Source: Orbilia blumenaviensis
Taxonomy: Eukaryota; Ascomycota; Orbiliomycetes; Orbiliales; Orbiliaceae
Assembly (NCBI GenBank): GCA_036872755.1
Contig: JAVHNS010000010.1
Coordinates: 1,178,001-1,242,000 of the forward strand
Direction: 5' to 3'
Length of the DNA: 64,000 nt
Shown: positions 21,779 through 33,100 of the stretch, one piece after another
Layout of the letters: every line of letters starts with the position of its first letter
How positions within the stretch are numbered: position 1 is the first letter of the stretch
Notes under the pieces: generated by a model
What the model saw: only the letters and a program-made list of their open reading frames with translations
What the model was told of the DNA's origin: nothing
Databases searched by the model: none
Made by a program: the position numbers and the translations under genes

Positions 21779-23419
21779 AGGATATTATTATTATGTGTTG
21801 GTATGTTGCAACATTCGAGATTTTGAGTCTGGTGTGCATGCGCGATGCAGCTTCGAACGAGTGACAACGTTTCACGGCTAACCTTATACGGTGCGATGCA
21901 GGTCAGTATCATGAAAGGTTTAAGGATAATCTGCGAGAAAAGTCTTGTCTGATATCATTTTTCGTGCCTGTCGTGTTACCAAAACTACAACGGCGTCGAC
22001 GATAACATTGCATGCAGACTTTCCTTCCGGTCACCGCCGCCATCCATTACGAGATTAAAACTCATCGGTAGGGGAGGGCCCCAGGCGGAGAAAACGGGCA
22101 GGTGATAAGGTTTGACGTTTGGCAGTTGAGCAGCCAACCATTTCCTGCCGGCCTTTCCAGACTGCTTCACGGAAGTTAGTTTTTACGGTCAGTCACGTAT
22201 TCAGAATCGGGGCTGTGCTAGCTCATATCACCCCTCTCTTCAAATAAAAGGAGCAAAGAAATAAATATCCTGAAGTTGATATCTTGTCCTGTTCACAAGC
22301 AGAGGGTGCGAGGACGATTCGTGTAGTCATTGCTGTTTGGACCCACTTCTTCCCTGTCTTGTCTTGCAGCTTTTGCGAGCTTGGGTGGAACCTTAAAATT
22401 GCTTGTTTGGCTGAATATGACGAACAGGCGTGCTTGCTTGCGAGCCAGCCTGCTTTGGAGCCGGGGTAGATGAAGGCTGACCCTCTTTGGGGCCGTTTAT
22501 ATAGGCGAGAAGCCCCTCTGACTGCGAACGAGGGCGCCTTGGCTTTGTTGATCCGCTTCATCATAGTATCTGAATTTTTTGTGACGATAGTTTGTTCTGC
22601 GACGACGGCGATATCACAGCTTGGTTTTCTTACTACTACTACGACCTCACACTCACGACCTCCCACCAATAGTCCCCCATACATACATACATAAATACCA
22701 CAGATCTATCGCCACTACCACCGCCATTAAATTCGCTCAGAGGCAGTTGTCCCGCAGTATTACTAGACACGTGCGACCGCGAACTTCAAAGTTCTTATCA
22801 GCAAGGCCAAACATACAGCTTGTTTCAAGCTGGAATCTACGAAACTGGCGAACTTTTACGATATCACTGTGCCAGATGATGGCACGCCAGGACTAGCGGA
22901 AGCACCTTAACGCAACGTACTATTTACGACAAATATTTTTCGATTACCTCTTTTATCTAAGGTTTCCCGAGTCATTTCCTCGTGGAATCTATAAGGTACC
23001 TACCTGTCTCTGCGCACCTATCTATACATCATGATGGAGCTTAGAAGCTGATCAGGCTTTCCAAAACAGAAACCCGCTGGATCTAAAGCAATAGCTAAAG
23101 CGACCTAGATATCCTTTTTCTGGATACCCAGATCGTAGTCACCTCCCACAGGATACCTTCCAATCGGATATGAGGGAAACCTACGGGTCATTGCTCCTAT
23201 CTGCTGCAATATCTCTGTAGACGGAATACTCTTTCGTCGCGAGTTCTCTCCCTTTCTTTCTTTGGCGTCGCCGTCACTCAAACGTCTGTCGGAATACCCT
23301 TTCCAACGGGCTAACCACTCACTTCCCGCCCTTTCAACCCCCCCCTTTCATCAACTCTTCATCAACGGCTACTTCCAAGATATTCTGAGTACTTTTTGTG
23401 CACCGAGTATTTGCCCAAG
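21779..23419. other. Intergenic region
   Basis: About 1.6 kb with overlapping short frames on both strands and a (CATA)n run near 22,678-22,692. No gene supported. Confidence 0.4.
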
Positions 23420-23587
23420 ATGCCCATTGATCAGATTCAGATGCTTGTTAGTGCCGGCGCTGGAAGGCCGGGGTGTACGGATAAGGTACTCGAGATGTTA
23501 GCGTCGAAAGAAGGTGTCACCCTAGCGATGTTTATCGCCTTGTTGATGATCTGGACTTTGAGAGTCCTTTGGCGGGCTTATGATTAA
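23420..23587 (+). CDS. Possible 55-aa single-pass membrane protein
   Basis: ATG in the context CCAAGATGC opens a 55-codon frame starting MPIDQIQ. The C-terminal third is a hydrophobic segment (about residues 34-50, from VTLAMFIALL on) followed by Arg and Trp residues and a short tail. The upstream leader is pyrimidine-rich, as in real transcripts. The frame extends 8 codons further upstream to another ATG at 23,396. No family recognised; small size makes this uncertain. Confidence 0.35.
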   Translation: MPIDQIQMLVSAGAGRPGCTDKVLEMLASKEGVTLAMFIALLMIWTLRVLWRAYD

Positions 23588-24624
23588 AAAATAGACGATA
23601 TGCAATGGCATATGATGATACAATGAAGAGCTGGGGAGGTTCGTTACCCTATTCAGCCGTATGTTGAGATGTATTCTATGCAGCTAACCGCCGTATAGGA
23701 TAGAATGGTGTGATGAGACTGCACGATTGATGGATAACGAATCCCCTTTCTTTTATCTTTGAATTCTCTACGACCACCTTCACGAACTTCTAATGAGTGT
23801 TTTTCTTTTAGAAAAAAAAACAGTAATTCACTTGTTGGGGGTTATCTTCTCTACTCCTTTTTCTTTGCTACGTTATTAAAATTCTTCTGAAGAGGAGGTG
23901 CTGATAATATGTATTACTACAACTGCTGAGATCCTGTGGGTAGGGTTGGATAGCTACACTTTGTAGGTAATCAATAAAATGGACTTTGAAAATCCTAGAT
24001 CCCTTCATTTGCATAGAGGTACCTAGCTAGTCTCTTAGAATACGACGCTTCAATAACAAGGTAGACATATTGGACGTTGTCTGAGGTGACGACGGCAGCT
24101 ATATCAAGATCAGGCGGCCCTTTACCATTTTATGTGTCAAGCTACTACCTATGTCTCATATTGAACCCAGTAGACGATACCAAAGTATATACTATGAGGT
24201 AAAATCTCTTGAAGCTAGCGAGTCCGCGCTTCGCGACGCATCCGTGGAAGCCACGGAAAGAGCCACGGGTTGCCCTTGCCAGGGTAGTAATTACTTAGTA
24301 ATGGCCACGCGAATGGTATGGAGCGGCAATCCGGATGAGCAATTGAATTTGTATTTACGCATAAAGTACTATAACACCATTGGTGACGATACTTCGATCG
24401 AAGCCATTGAGCCCAGACTGGTCACGAGACCCGATCTTCATGACAAAGAAAGTCAAACGAGTGGCCAGCCAGCATCCATCTCTGCCTTCCTATCCTATCC
24501 CGATGCAGACCTGCCGAGCTCAATCGAAATCGTGTTGTTGGGGTCAGACGAGCTGAGCTCCAAGTGTTTGTTTGTCCCTCTTGGGTTTTCCCCCGCATTG
24601 TTGGATTTTTCTGACCTTGTAGAC
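23588..24624. other. Intergenic region upstream of eL41
   Basis: No supported gene. A 221-codon frame (24,151-24,816) overlaps it but runs into the promoter and leader of eL41 and is treated as spurious. Confidence 0.45.
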
Positions 24625-24625
24625 T

Positions 24626-24641
24626 CACGTGACGTAGGGCT
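24626..24641 (+). promoter_or_regulatory. CACGTGAC E-box and GTAGGGCTAA motif upstream of eL41
   Basis: CACGTGACGTAGGGCTAA lies about 235 bp before the eL41 ATG. CACGTG is the core of bHLH/Cbf1-type sites, and an AGGGCTAA-like element resembles motifs common in fungal ribosomal protein promoters. The assignment is by position and similarity only. Confidence 0.4.
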
Positions 24642-24861
24642 AAACCGCAATTTCTTGGCATTTGCCCCACAGCTCTCTGTCGTTTTTGCCTGGCTATTAC
24701 CTCACCTGCTCTTGCTCTCTTCCTCTCTTTCACACACACCTCTCATCATCAACCAACCTCATCAAGTCAGCACTGTATGTTATCTCCCCCTCCCTCATCC
24801 ATTGCTTCTCGGATAGATTACTGATTGTCTCTCTCCTCTCGGGGTAATAGCAACCGACAAG

Positions 24862-25037
24862 ATGAGAGCAAAGTGGAGAAAGAAGCGCGTTCGCAGATTA
24901 AAGCGTAAGAGAAGAAAGACCAGAGCCCGCTCGTAAGTAACCTTATCTCCCCTCGATCATTCATCATTCCATTATATATCATCGTCATCTATACTTTGGA
25001 GCAACCCACTCTAACATTTGAGGGATCTAGCAAATAA
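24862..25037 (+). CDS. RPL41: 60S ribosomal protein eL41
   Basis: Exon 24862-24932 plus exon 25031-25037 encode 25 aa: MRAKWRKKRVRRLKRK and a tail ending RARSK. This is the tiny, extremely basic eL41 helix of the large ribosomal subunit. The intron (98 bp; GTAAGT, ACTCTAACA branch region, GATCTAG) splits the Ser codon, so the second exon supplies only the last base of Ser, Lys and the stop. Without splicing the frame ends one residue earlier (RARS, TAA). The spliced form restores the conserved C-terminal Lys, which supports the intron. A 5'-UTR intron is likely at 24,775-24,850 (GTATGT to GGTAATAG), ending 11 bases before the ATG. Too short for ordinary ORF calling. Confidence 0.93.
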
Positions 25038-28000
25038 ACGTCTCGCTCTCTCGGTCATGCCTCTTTGCCTTTAATTGACGATATCGAATGATCCAATTAT
25101 TCCTTCTGCTCGAAGCGAACTTCAGACCAAAACCAAAACAATGTTCAATCCGAAAGCCGTTTGGGATTACCTCCAAGATTCCAACTTTTGTGATTGATAT
25201 ATGAGGAGGAGGAACGACAAGATACTTAATATCATTTCGAATATCGATGATTCCCAAATGATTTATCTACGACTAAAAGCAAATACCCTTTTCCAACCCT
25301 CTTTTACGAACGAACAAAACATGGATCGGGAAAGGTTATTAGTGGTGGATTATTCTATGATAAACCTACAAGGGCGACTAGACATACTAGGAGAACGTTG
25401 ATGTTTCTTTTTTAAGCTCTCTCTCTGGCAAAAAAAAATCTTTATCAATGAAACACAAACCTTTTTCTTTCTTTTGAAAAACCTTTCTCGCGTCACTCGG
25501 AGCTTTTATAATTTTTTCCGCGCGGCTTTTTTTTATTATTTTTCTTTTTCTTTAATGAAAAAAAGACGATGAAACCTTACGAGATGGAACAAAACACACA
25601 TACGATATCGGTGGACAAAAAGAAAAAAAAGATGAGGATGGGTTTTTATTGTTTTTTTTTTATCAGTGTGGGAAGGAAAGAGGGAAATGGACGTTTATTA
25701 ACCTTTTTTATGAGATCGATGGCTGTATTCTTAATGAAAGAACGAAGAAAAAAAAATCACCCCAAAAACACTTTTAAAAAAAAAGTTATCTTGCTTTGGC
25801 TTTTCGCTTTGCTTGATTCCTTTTCGTATTTTTAGTTAATCATTTTCTTTGCGAGATTCGTGCTTTATCGATGCTCGTTCCTTTCGGAAGGTTCGTGGGG
25901 CTTTGATATCAAGGGTTGTTTTGGGGGTATCGCTTGACTGTCAATTCTCGTTTCCAGATCGATATAAGTTCCGCATGCTTCAAGCTTTTTTTCACGTGGG
26001 GATATGGAGACGACAGAATGCTACTACTATACTCTGCTAAAGGTTTATATCAACTACACCTTGTCCTCTAATCAACTTGGATGTCAACGTGACCACTAGC
26101 CTCTCTTCCCAACAGATTTTCGATACATCATAGATGATATAACATCCTTTTTTCATCACGATATCTGCTTTTCCGTGGATGTAGTTGACATGTGCATGTT
26201 CTGTATGTTCATGTTTGTGATCGGGTGACCGCATCCCACATCCTGCAGGCATCCTTCGACTGTAAACCAACCCCGGCAGCAGCAGCACCCACTCGTTTAA
26301 CGACGAGTAACCCGGTTCATATTCGATTTCTCTCGTCATGTCAGGAGGATGGGTGTACACTTGCTTTACTGTACACAGTACTGATTTAGTCCCCCTTGGA
26401 AATTTAAGGCTTCGCATTTGTACTTACATATCTCGCTCGAATGAAGAAACGGCTTGTGATCCAATGACCCATGGACAATCGTCAGGAACAGGACAGGGAC
26501 CTTTTTTTCGGGTACTTACTCTAGTGGGGAACCTCCGTGGTATGGTTGGTTGGTTGAGGGGTGTTTTTCCCACTTTTTTTTTTATCTTATCGAGGAACTT
26601 TGAACGCCACCCAACCATAACCCAGGGACCCCACCAGAAACTGGAAGTTTGATGGTATTTGACAGTACTTATCAATTTTATATAGAATGGTGTATTCGGT
26701 TCCTTTGATGGGTTGAGAAAGGAAATTTATGGGTAGTGTTTTGTATTGGCTCGGACTGCGCGCACTGTACTCTACTGTATGTAACTATTATATTACAGGT
26801 CCGGGTTTCTTGTTTGTCGCAAATGTTTAAGGAAGAGGGAGCCGGAACTAAACATCGTTGAATCGATATCACCGTGCGCTCATTCCACCGGTTACCCCCC
26901 CCCCCCCCCCCCAGCAGAAATCTTGTATTGTTCCGATGGGGAATGGGGGAAGCATGTATGCACATACTAATGCAATAGGAGATCGCATGGTATATACTAC
27001 TTACTTACTTAAGTACCTTGAATCTTTTTAATTTTTTTTAATTTAAATTAATTTGGGTGTGGTTTTTTCTTCCTTTCTTTTCCTTCTTGTCTATCTGACC
27101 ACGTTTTCATTTCTTTTTTACTTTATCTCGTACTTGCTGCTGCTGGGGTTCTGTTCTTTTTGGCCCTTGTGATTCTGATATCATCATCAGCATCGGCGGT
27201 GGTCCTTCATATTTTCGATATTTCCCTCTCACTCACTCAATAAAAAAAAAACCTGTGGTTGGTATCATATTAATTCAGTGTATGTATCACCAACTGGCGG
27301 GAAGCTACCATCTGTTCTGTTCTATTCTGTCCTGTGTCTTGTTCTGTTCTTCTTTTTTTGGTGGTCGATGCGTGCTAATTTTACCTTTTTAAATACGTTT
27401 CTGATTTCCCTAACGTTAGACATAAAGTCAGTCATACAGTACACACATACACGCGCGCGCACGAGAAAAGGCTTCAAAAGATCCGAATCCGACCTCGATA
27501 AACAAACCCCCATTCTACTTCTCTCCTTCTTCTCCTTTTACGAAACCAAAGAAGAAGAAAAAGAAAAAGAAAGATAAGAGTATAAAAACCTCGTCACGAC
27601 TCGACTTGTTCAATAACAGGGTCCCTTTTTTTTCATCCCGTTCAACTCCGATATCTCCACTGCGACCTTACGTATATCCGTCGCGGGGCGGTGTGTCGCA
27701 TTCTTCTTTTTTTGGGGGGGAGTTTCCGTTTTTTCTTTGTTTGGTTCTCCGGCGTACATAAGCATTTTAGCGAGAGGGTCGGTTTCCGAAAAAGCCAAGC
27801 TTGGACTGCGACGGGAAACAGCTTGATTTGCGACTGCTGACTGCTGCTGCTGGAGAAGACAAAACCCTTTGCCTTTGGAGGGGTGGTGTTTAAATACGAG
27901 GAAGTTGGAATTGTTGGAATAAAAAGAAGAGACGAAAAAAAGGGATATCTGGGTTAGAAGAGGGTGATTCAATGGATGGCTAGGGTGCTACGGCTTGATA

Positions 28001-28200
28001 TATTTATTATTACTGTTGTCGACGGAATATATATAAACCGGTTACTGGAACGGCTATATCTTTCTATACTCCCACCAGCTGGCCCCAAAGGCTCCCTCCG
28101 ACTATAAGGATACTACCTATCCTATACAGAGGGTATACTCACTCACTCACTCACTCACTCACTCATATATACACCCATATATACATATCTCCAACCCCCC
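25038..28200. other. Intergenic region between eL41 and SMP3
   Basis: About 3.2 kb dominated by long T- and A-rich tracts. It contains an 18-base C run at 26,895-26,912 and an (ACTC)n microsatellite near 28,137-28,165. A minus-strand 120-codon frame at 27,610-27,972 has a plausible middle part (LAFSETDPLAKMLMYAGEPN) but low-complexity ends; I could not confirm it as a gene. Confidence 0.45.
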
Positions 28201-30122
28201 ATGCAAAACATGGCATGGAAACGAAGGTTATACCTTTCCCTGGCGCTCGCTCGGCTATACTTCGCTCTCTCACCCTCTTACATCCACCCGGACGAACACT
28301 TCCAAGGACCCGAAGTCGTAGCCGGTGAACATTTCGGATGGAAGATCACAAAGACATGGGAATTCACGGCCGAGAAACCGATACGCAGCTATGTTCCGTT
28401 ATTGGCGGTTTATGCAATGCCGATGACGCTGTTACAGTGGATTGCGAACGGAGATCCCAGTCCTACCATGCTGTTTTATGCGGTTAGGTTGTTGTTTTAT
28501 TTCTTTTCGATGGTTTATGGTACGTTCTCTCTTTCTCTCTCTCCTTTTTTTTATATATATTTTTGATTTAGCATATATTCTGGTGAAGTTTTATACTAAT
28601 TGGATGTGGATGGATATATATAGAGGACTGGGCGCTGTTGGAACTCGGATCCGCGACTGTACCCAACGGAGGACTGCTGCTCACAGCTAGCTCATGGGTA
28701 ACCTGGAGTATCCAGACACGATCATTTTCGAATTCAGTAGAGACGGTTGTATTACTCTGGAGTCTAGTGTTTCTGAAACGGATTGTTGCGGCTAAGGTAC
28801 TTTTTTAAATCTCCAAGACAAACGTCTAACGGTCTAGATAAGGTAGCTAACCATACACGGGGATATGATATAGGCGCCATCGATAAGGAATTGTATCCTC
28901 CTAGCCGTCTTTGTCGTTTTTGGGACCTTTAACAGGATTACATTCCCTGCTTTCTTGATCCTGCCCGGTTTATCACTGCTCAAGCATTTTCTGATATAGT
29001 ACGTTCACCCACCTTTAATAAATACATAAGATGGTAAAATATCTAACAGTATCATCATCATGATTATATAATAGTCCAACTTCGTTCTTCGCTTTCGCGA
29101 TACCCGCCTTCCTCCTCGCCGCTAGTTTCATCGTGCTGGACACTCACATATATACCCAACTCCCCATCAACTTAATGAGTCTATCAGACTTAATAATCAC
29201 ACCGATAAACAACATTGCATATAATTCACAGACCGAGAATCTTGCACAGCATGGATTACATCCTTTATATACACATCTACTGGTCAACCTACCGCAACTG
29301 CTGGGGCCGGCGATAATCCCGCTAATATGTTTAGTGTTAAACCTTGGGAGCAGCGTTGGTGGCAGTGGGAAGGAAGATGAAGAGGAGGAGGAGGAAGAGG
29401 AGGAATTAACGGTAGCAGGAAGGGTAGTGGTTAAGAAGAGGTCTTTGTGGGAATATGTTCCTCTGCAGTCTGCAGTTTCCGGGATATTCATATTATCAAT
29501 GATCAAGCACCAAGAAGCTAGGTTTTTGATACCTGCGGTTCCGTTATTACTTTCTTCGATATCGTTGCCAAAGGCGGAAGTATGGAAGAAAAGGTGGATG
29601 GGTGCTTGGGCTGTTTTTAACATCTTACTGGGGACTTTGATGGGTGTGTATCACCAGGGTGGGGTAGTCCCCGCACAACTGTGGATTGCGGGGCAAGAAA
29701 ACGTTGATAAAGCGGTTTGGTGGAAAACTTATAAGCCACCGACCTGGTTACTTGGTAGCAAGGGGAAAGACGTCGAAACGGTGGATTTGATGGGTGGGCC
29801 TGTAAAACGGGTATTTGAGGAAGTTGAGAAGATGGGGGGAGGGGGTTGTGGTAAACATGGGCTTCTGATAGTTCCTGGAAGTGCTAGGGGGGTAGAGGCG
29901 CTGGTTGAGAGCGGGAGGATAGCAAGGGTGTGGGGTTATAGGAAACATCTGAATCTTGATGATATGGACTTTGGAGATGATGGGGTTGTGGATACCTTAC
30001 AGAGGGTGGTTGGGAAGAGAGGGATCGTGGTTTATGAGGTCGTTAAGCCTGGGTGTGAGCTCATCGGCGCTACAAAGAAGAAGAAGAATACAAAGGTCAT
30101 AGACCGTGAGAAGGAACTGTAG
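28201..30122 (+). CDS. SMP3: GPI mannosyltransferase 4 (SMP3 family, GT22)
   Basis: Four exons (28201-28519, 28624-28796, 28874-28998, 29075-30122) join to 554 aa. It transfers the fourth, side-branch mannose from dolichol-phosphate-mannose to the GPI anchor precursor in the ER lumen. The family signature is clear: [19 protein letters not shown] at residues 24-42 (the acidic HPDE loop after the first helix), EDWALLEL and [16 protein letters not shown] in exon 2, [19 protein letters not shown] and [16 protein letters not shown] in exon 4. Multiple membrane helices are visible. The loop in exon 4 carries a ten-residue Glu run, unusual but in a variable segment. ATG at 28,210 is an alternative start. 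Every intron is needed to keep the frame, and all have GT-AG ends. Confidence 0.93.
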
Positions 30123-33100
30123 ATGTTTTTTTTTTTACGAAGGGTTGTTATTTTTTTTGGATTTCTTTAGTTGCATTTTTTTCCTTTCTTTTTAGTTATC
30201 GCCCGGATATAGTTTCCGGATGACGGAATATAACACATATGTCTACCTATATCATATGGTCATTTATCAGAAATCGATCATCTAGATATGTAGAATTCTT
30301 TGACCTGTAGGGGAAAGGAAAAGCGGCTTTCGTTCTCCCTTGGTATGTGGGGCGTATGCGTGCAGCTAGGCTTATAACCTGCTGTATAGAACCCCTTGCA
30401 TATCTATCCCTAGTTGAACTTATCACGACTTCGGCGACAGATTTTTTTTTCTTCTTCTTTTTGTTCGAACTCTTGGATGAAGGTAAGGTACACGTGCTAT
30501 TTCATGCACTCCATGATCACCTCGCTTTGAATTCATGTAATGCAATGGAGGTTGGGGAGGGTTTGAACATGATCAATTTCGTGGTGCTTTCCACCCCCTT
30601 GCGTCCGTATCTTAACTACTCCCTTCCCTTACTCGTATTCATCCTGTCTTCGTTTTTTGCGCAATCTGCCACTTCACAATCAACCAAGGCCTAGGGACAA
30701 CTGTGCATGTGAAAAATATGGATGCTAAGGGCTAGGCAGAACCCTTATTTTTTTTCTAAGAAGTTTTTGTTTGGTGGGTTTTGGAATTCCGGGTATTGAC
30801 ACGTATTGGTATTGTGGGCGCATTCCTGATCGATACGATCGTAGGTATGATTTCTTTAACGGTTAACGGGTTTGCTAATGGAGATGCTAGGTCTAGAGCT
30901 AGCTTTCGTGGTTAACATATGCATATGTCTTTAGTAGGACAAGCCTTTACCTTCTCATATCAGTCTGGACGTTTATGCCATGTCAGATAAATTTATATTT
31001 TGATGCGTATATATGTGCATATTATGGAGTGGCGCTGGCATTTCACACAGGGCACAGAATATACAATTGGACGCAATCGGGGTTTCTGGAATCCCACGGT
31101 AAATCAGCTTCAATAATGTGCATTTGCATTTGCATTTAACGTTATATGCCTTATCTAATCGATCTGATCCCCAAGAATTGAGCTAATTGCCTGGGTAACC
31201 AGAAGGAAATGTTGCCTACAAAGTAAACCCATCCGATCCGGATTCGTAATATCTAGTTAAACCCCCCCCCTGTTAGATGTAGCAATTAGTCAGTCGGTTT
31301 AATATAAATTTTGTTTCTCTCACGAACTGGCGGTAATGCATGCATACATACAGAATATCTAATGAAAAGTTATGTGATACACCAAGACCTTGAATTGCAT
31401 GCACATATGTTTTTTTATTATCAATTAATTAATTAATTAATTACTCAGAAAAGCACTCTCGTTAGGCTAGGATTAATAAGGTGGGTGGAGCATTTTGTTT
31501 TTTAATGCTGCATGTATGCACTTTTGCATATCAGGATGCCGGAAGGAGGTTCAACGGCTGCTGCATGCACAGGCTGGTTTAACTATGTATGTGCTCCAGA
31601 GCTCATCAGATAGTTATCAAGCCTGGGGTAAGTTATAATCCATGATTATAGGTGGCTGGTGCGTATGCGGAAATAGAGTAGGATATATGGAATTGACAGT
31701 ACTAAAGTGTTAAGTTGAACCGCGACTAAGCGTTTTACTTTCGAAGGGAGAGAGAGATAGCTGTATTTGACATTTGATTGTGATTCAAAGAAACGCAATG
31801 TGCAGCTGCAGCAGTTGAGGTGCATACATCCTGGGGAAAGGCGAATGCGAAGGAGAGTGAGAGAGAGAGAGTGAAGGGATCCTTGCATTAAACTGTCTTA
31901 TTGGATCATTTCTACATGTCGTAATATACCAGCCTCCTTTGTTGTTTTTGATAGTTACTTCCTGTTTGTCTAAGCCTTTAGGTAATCCTTTTTTTTACGA
32001 TTTTTTTTTTACTATTGGTTTTTTGTTTATACGAGGGAGATACATATACGGATCTTGGAATACGTGTGCAAATGTGTAGAAGTGGCAGGGCATATTCGAA
32101 TTCGGGCTAAAGGATGCATATGAAAGCCTAATTGGAACACAGAGACAGACAGAGCCCGGGACCGGTCTCGAGGAGCTGAGTAGTATGTATATACCGGGAA
32201 GCACACCGGGGAAGGAGAGAGTTTGATAGACTTCAAAAACTTGAAACTCGACTGTCTCGCGTGAGAAACCTGACATGTAATGTATTTGATATATATCACC
32301 TTATCCGACTATAGTCTACGGACCAAACAAGGACTAATATAAAAAAAAAAACTCGATGTAATTGGAGAGTTTCAACTTCAGCCTCCGCTAAATAGCGAAT
32401 TCGTTTAGCGGGGGTATCCTGTCATGGAAAGTAATATATATGCAGCAATAGCTTTTTAGTGGTTAGTGAGTATTTGGCTCGTCTTTAGCTCCATCAACGA
32501 CGGAACGAATAAGTTATTTTTGAACGCAAATGGCGTTTTTTTTTTATGTGTGTCTTTCTTTAAAGCTTTGTGGGGTGTTTTTTTGTAAACCGTTGGGGGT
32601 ACGGTATTCTCCTGTTAGCTTTGAACACGCAATCCTCGATGCATAAATGCCTGGGATTAATGGTTTCTTGTTAATATATTTTTTATTGTTGTTGCTTTGA
32701 TTTGTGGTATATTCCGGCACAGAACAGAAAAAAAGCAGAATTTATGGAGCATGAACTGTCGCAGCACTTGGTATAATTTTCTTTCTGACATATCCCAAAC
32801 CAAACCTCGGATCTGTAGCACAGCCCTTGGGAAAGTCGGGGGAGAAACAGCTTGATTACCTTACCTTACCTTACCTTGCCTTACCTTACCTCTGATATTA
32901 ACTACCGACCGGGTACGGGAAGGAGTTCAAAAGGCACAACAAGGAAAGCGTGATCAGCGACAGGCATGAGGAATGCTCTTTTGGACGAAGGGGGGGAGAT
33001 ATGTTATTATCTATCAGTCCAGAATCATATCACACATCACATCACGTTGTTCTAATAAATTGTGAGTGGCAGACGTCATGCGGGTGGACGCTCCCTCCCG

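Noticed and set aside
24151..24816. 221-codon plus-strand frame before eL41
   Set aside because: It runs through the eL41 promoter motif, leader and 5'-UTR intron; the C-terminal half is a CT-rich leader read as Leu/Ser/Pro.
27610..27972. 120-codon minus-strand frame upstream of SMP3
   Set aside because: The middle looks protein-like, but the ends are poly-Lys and low complexity, and no splice model was found.
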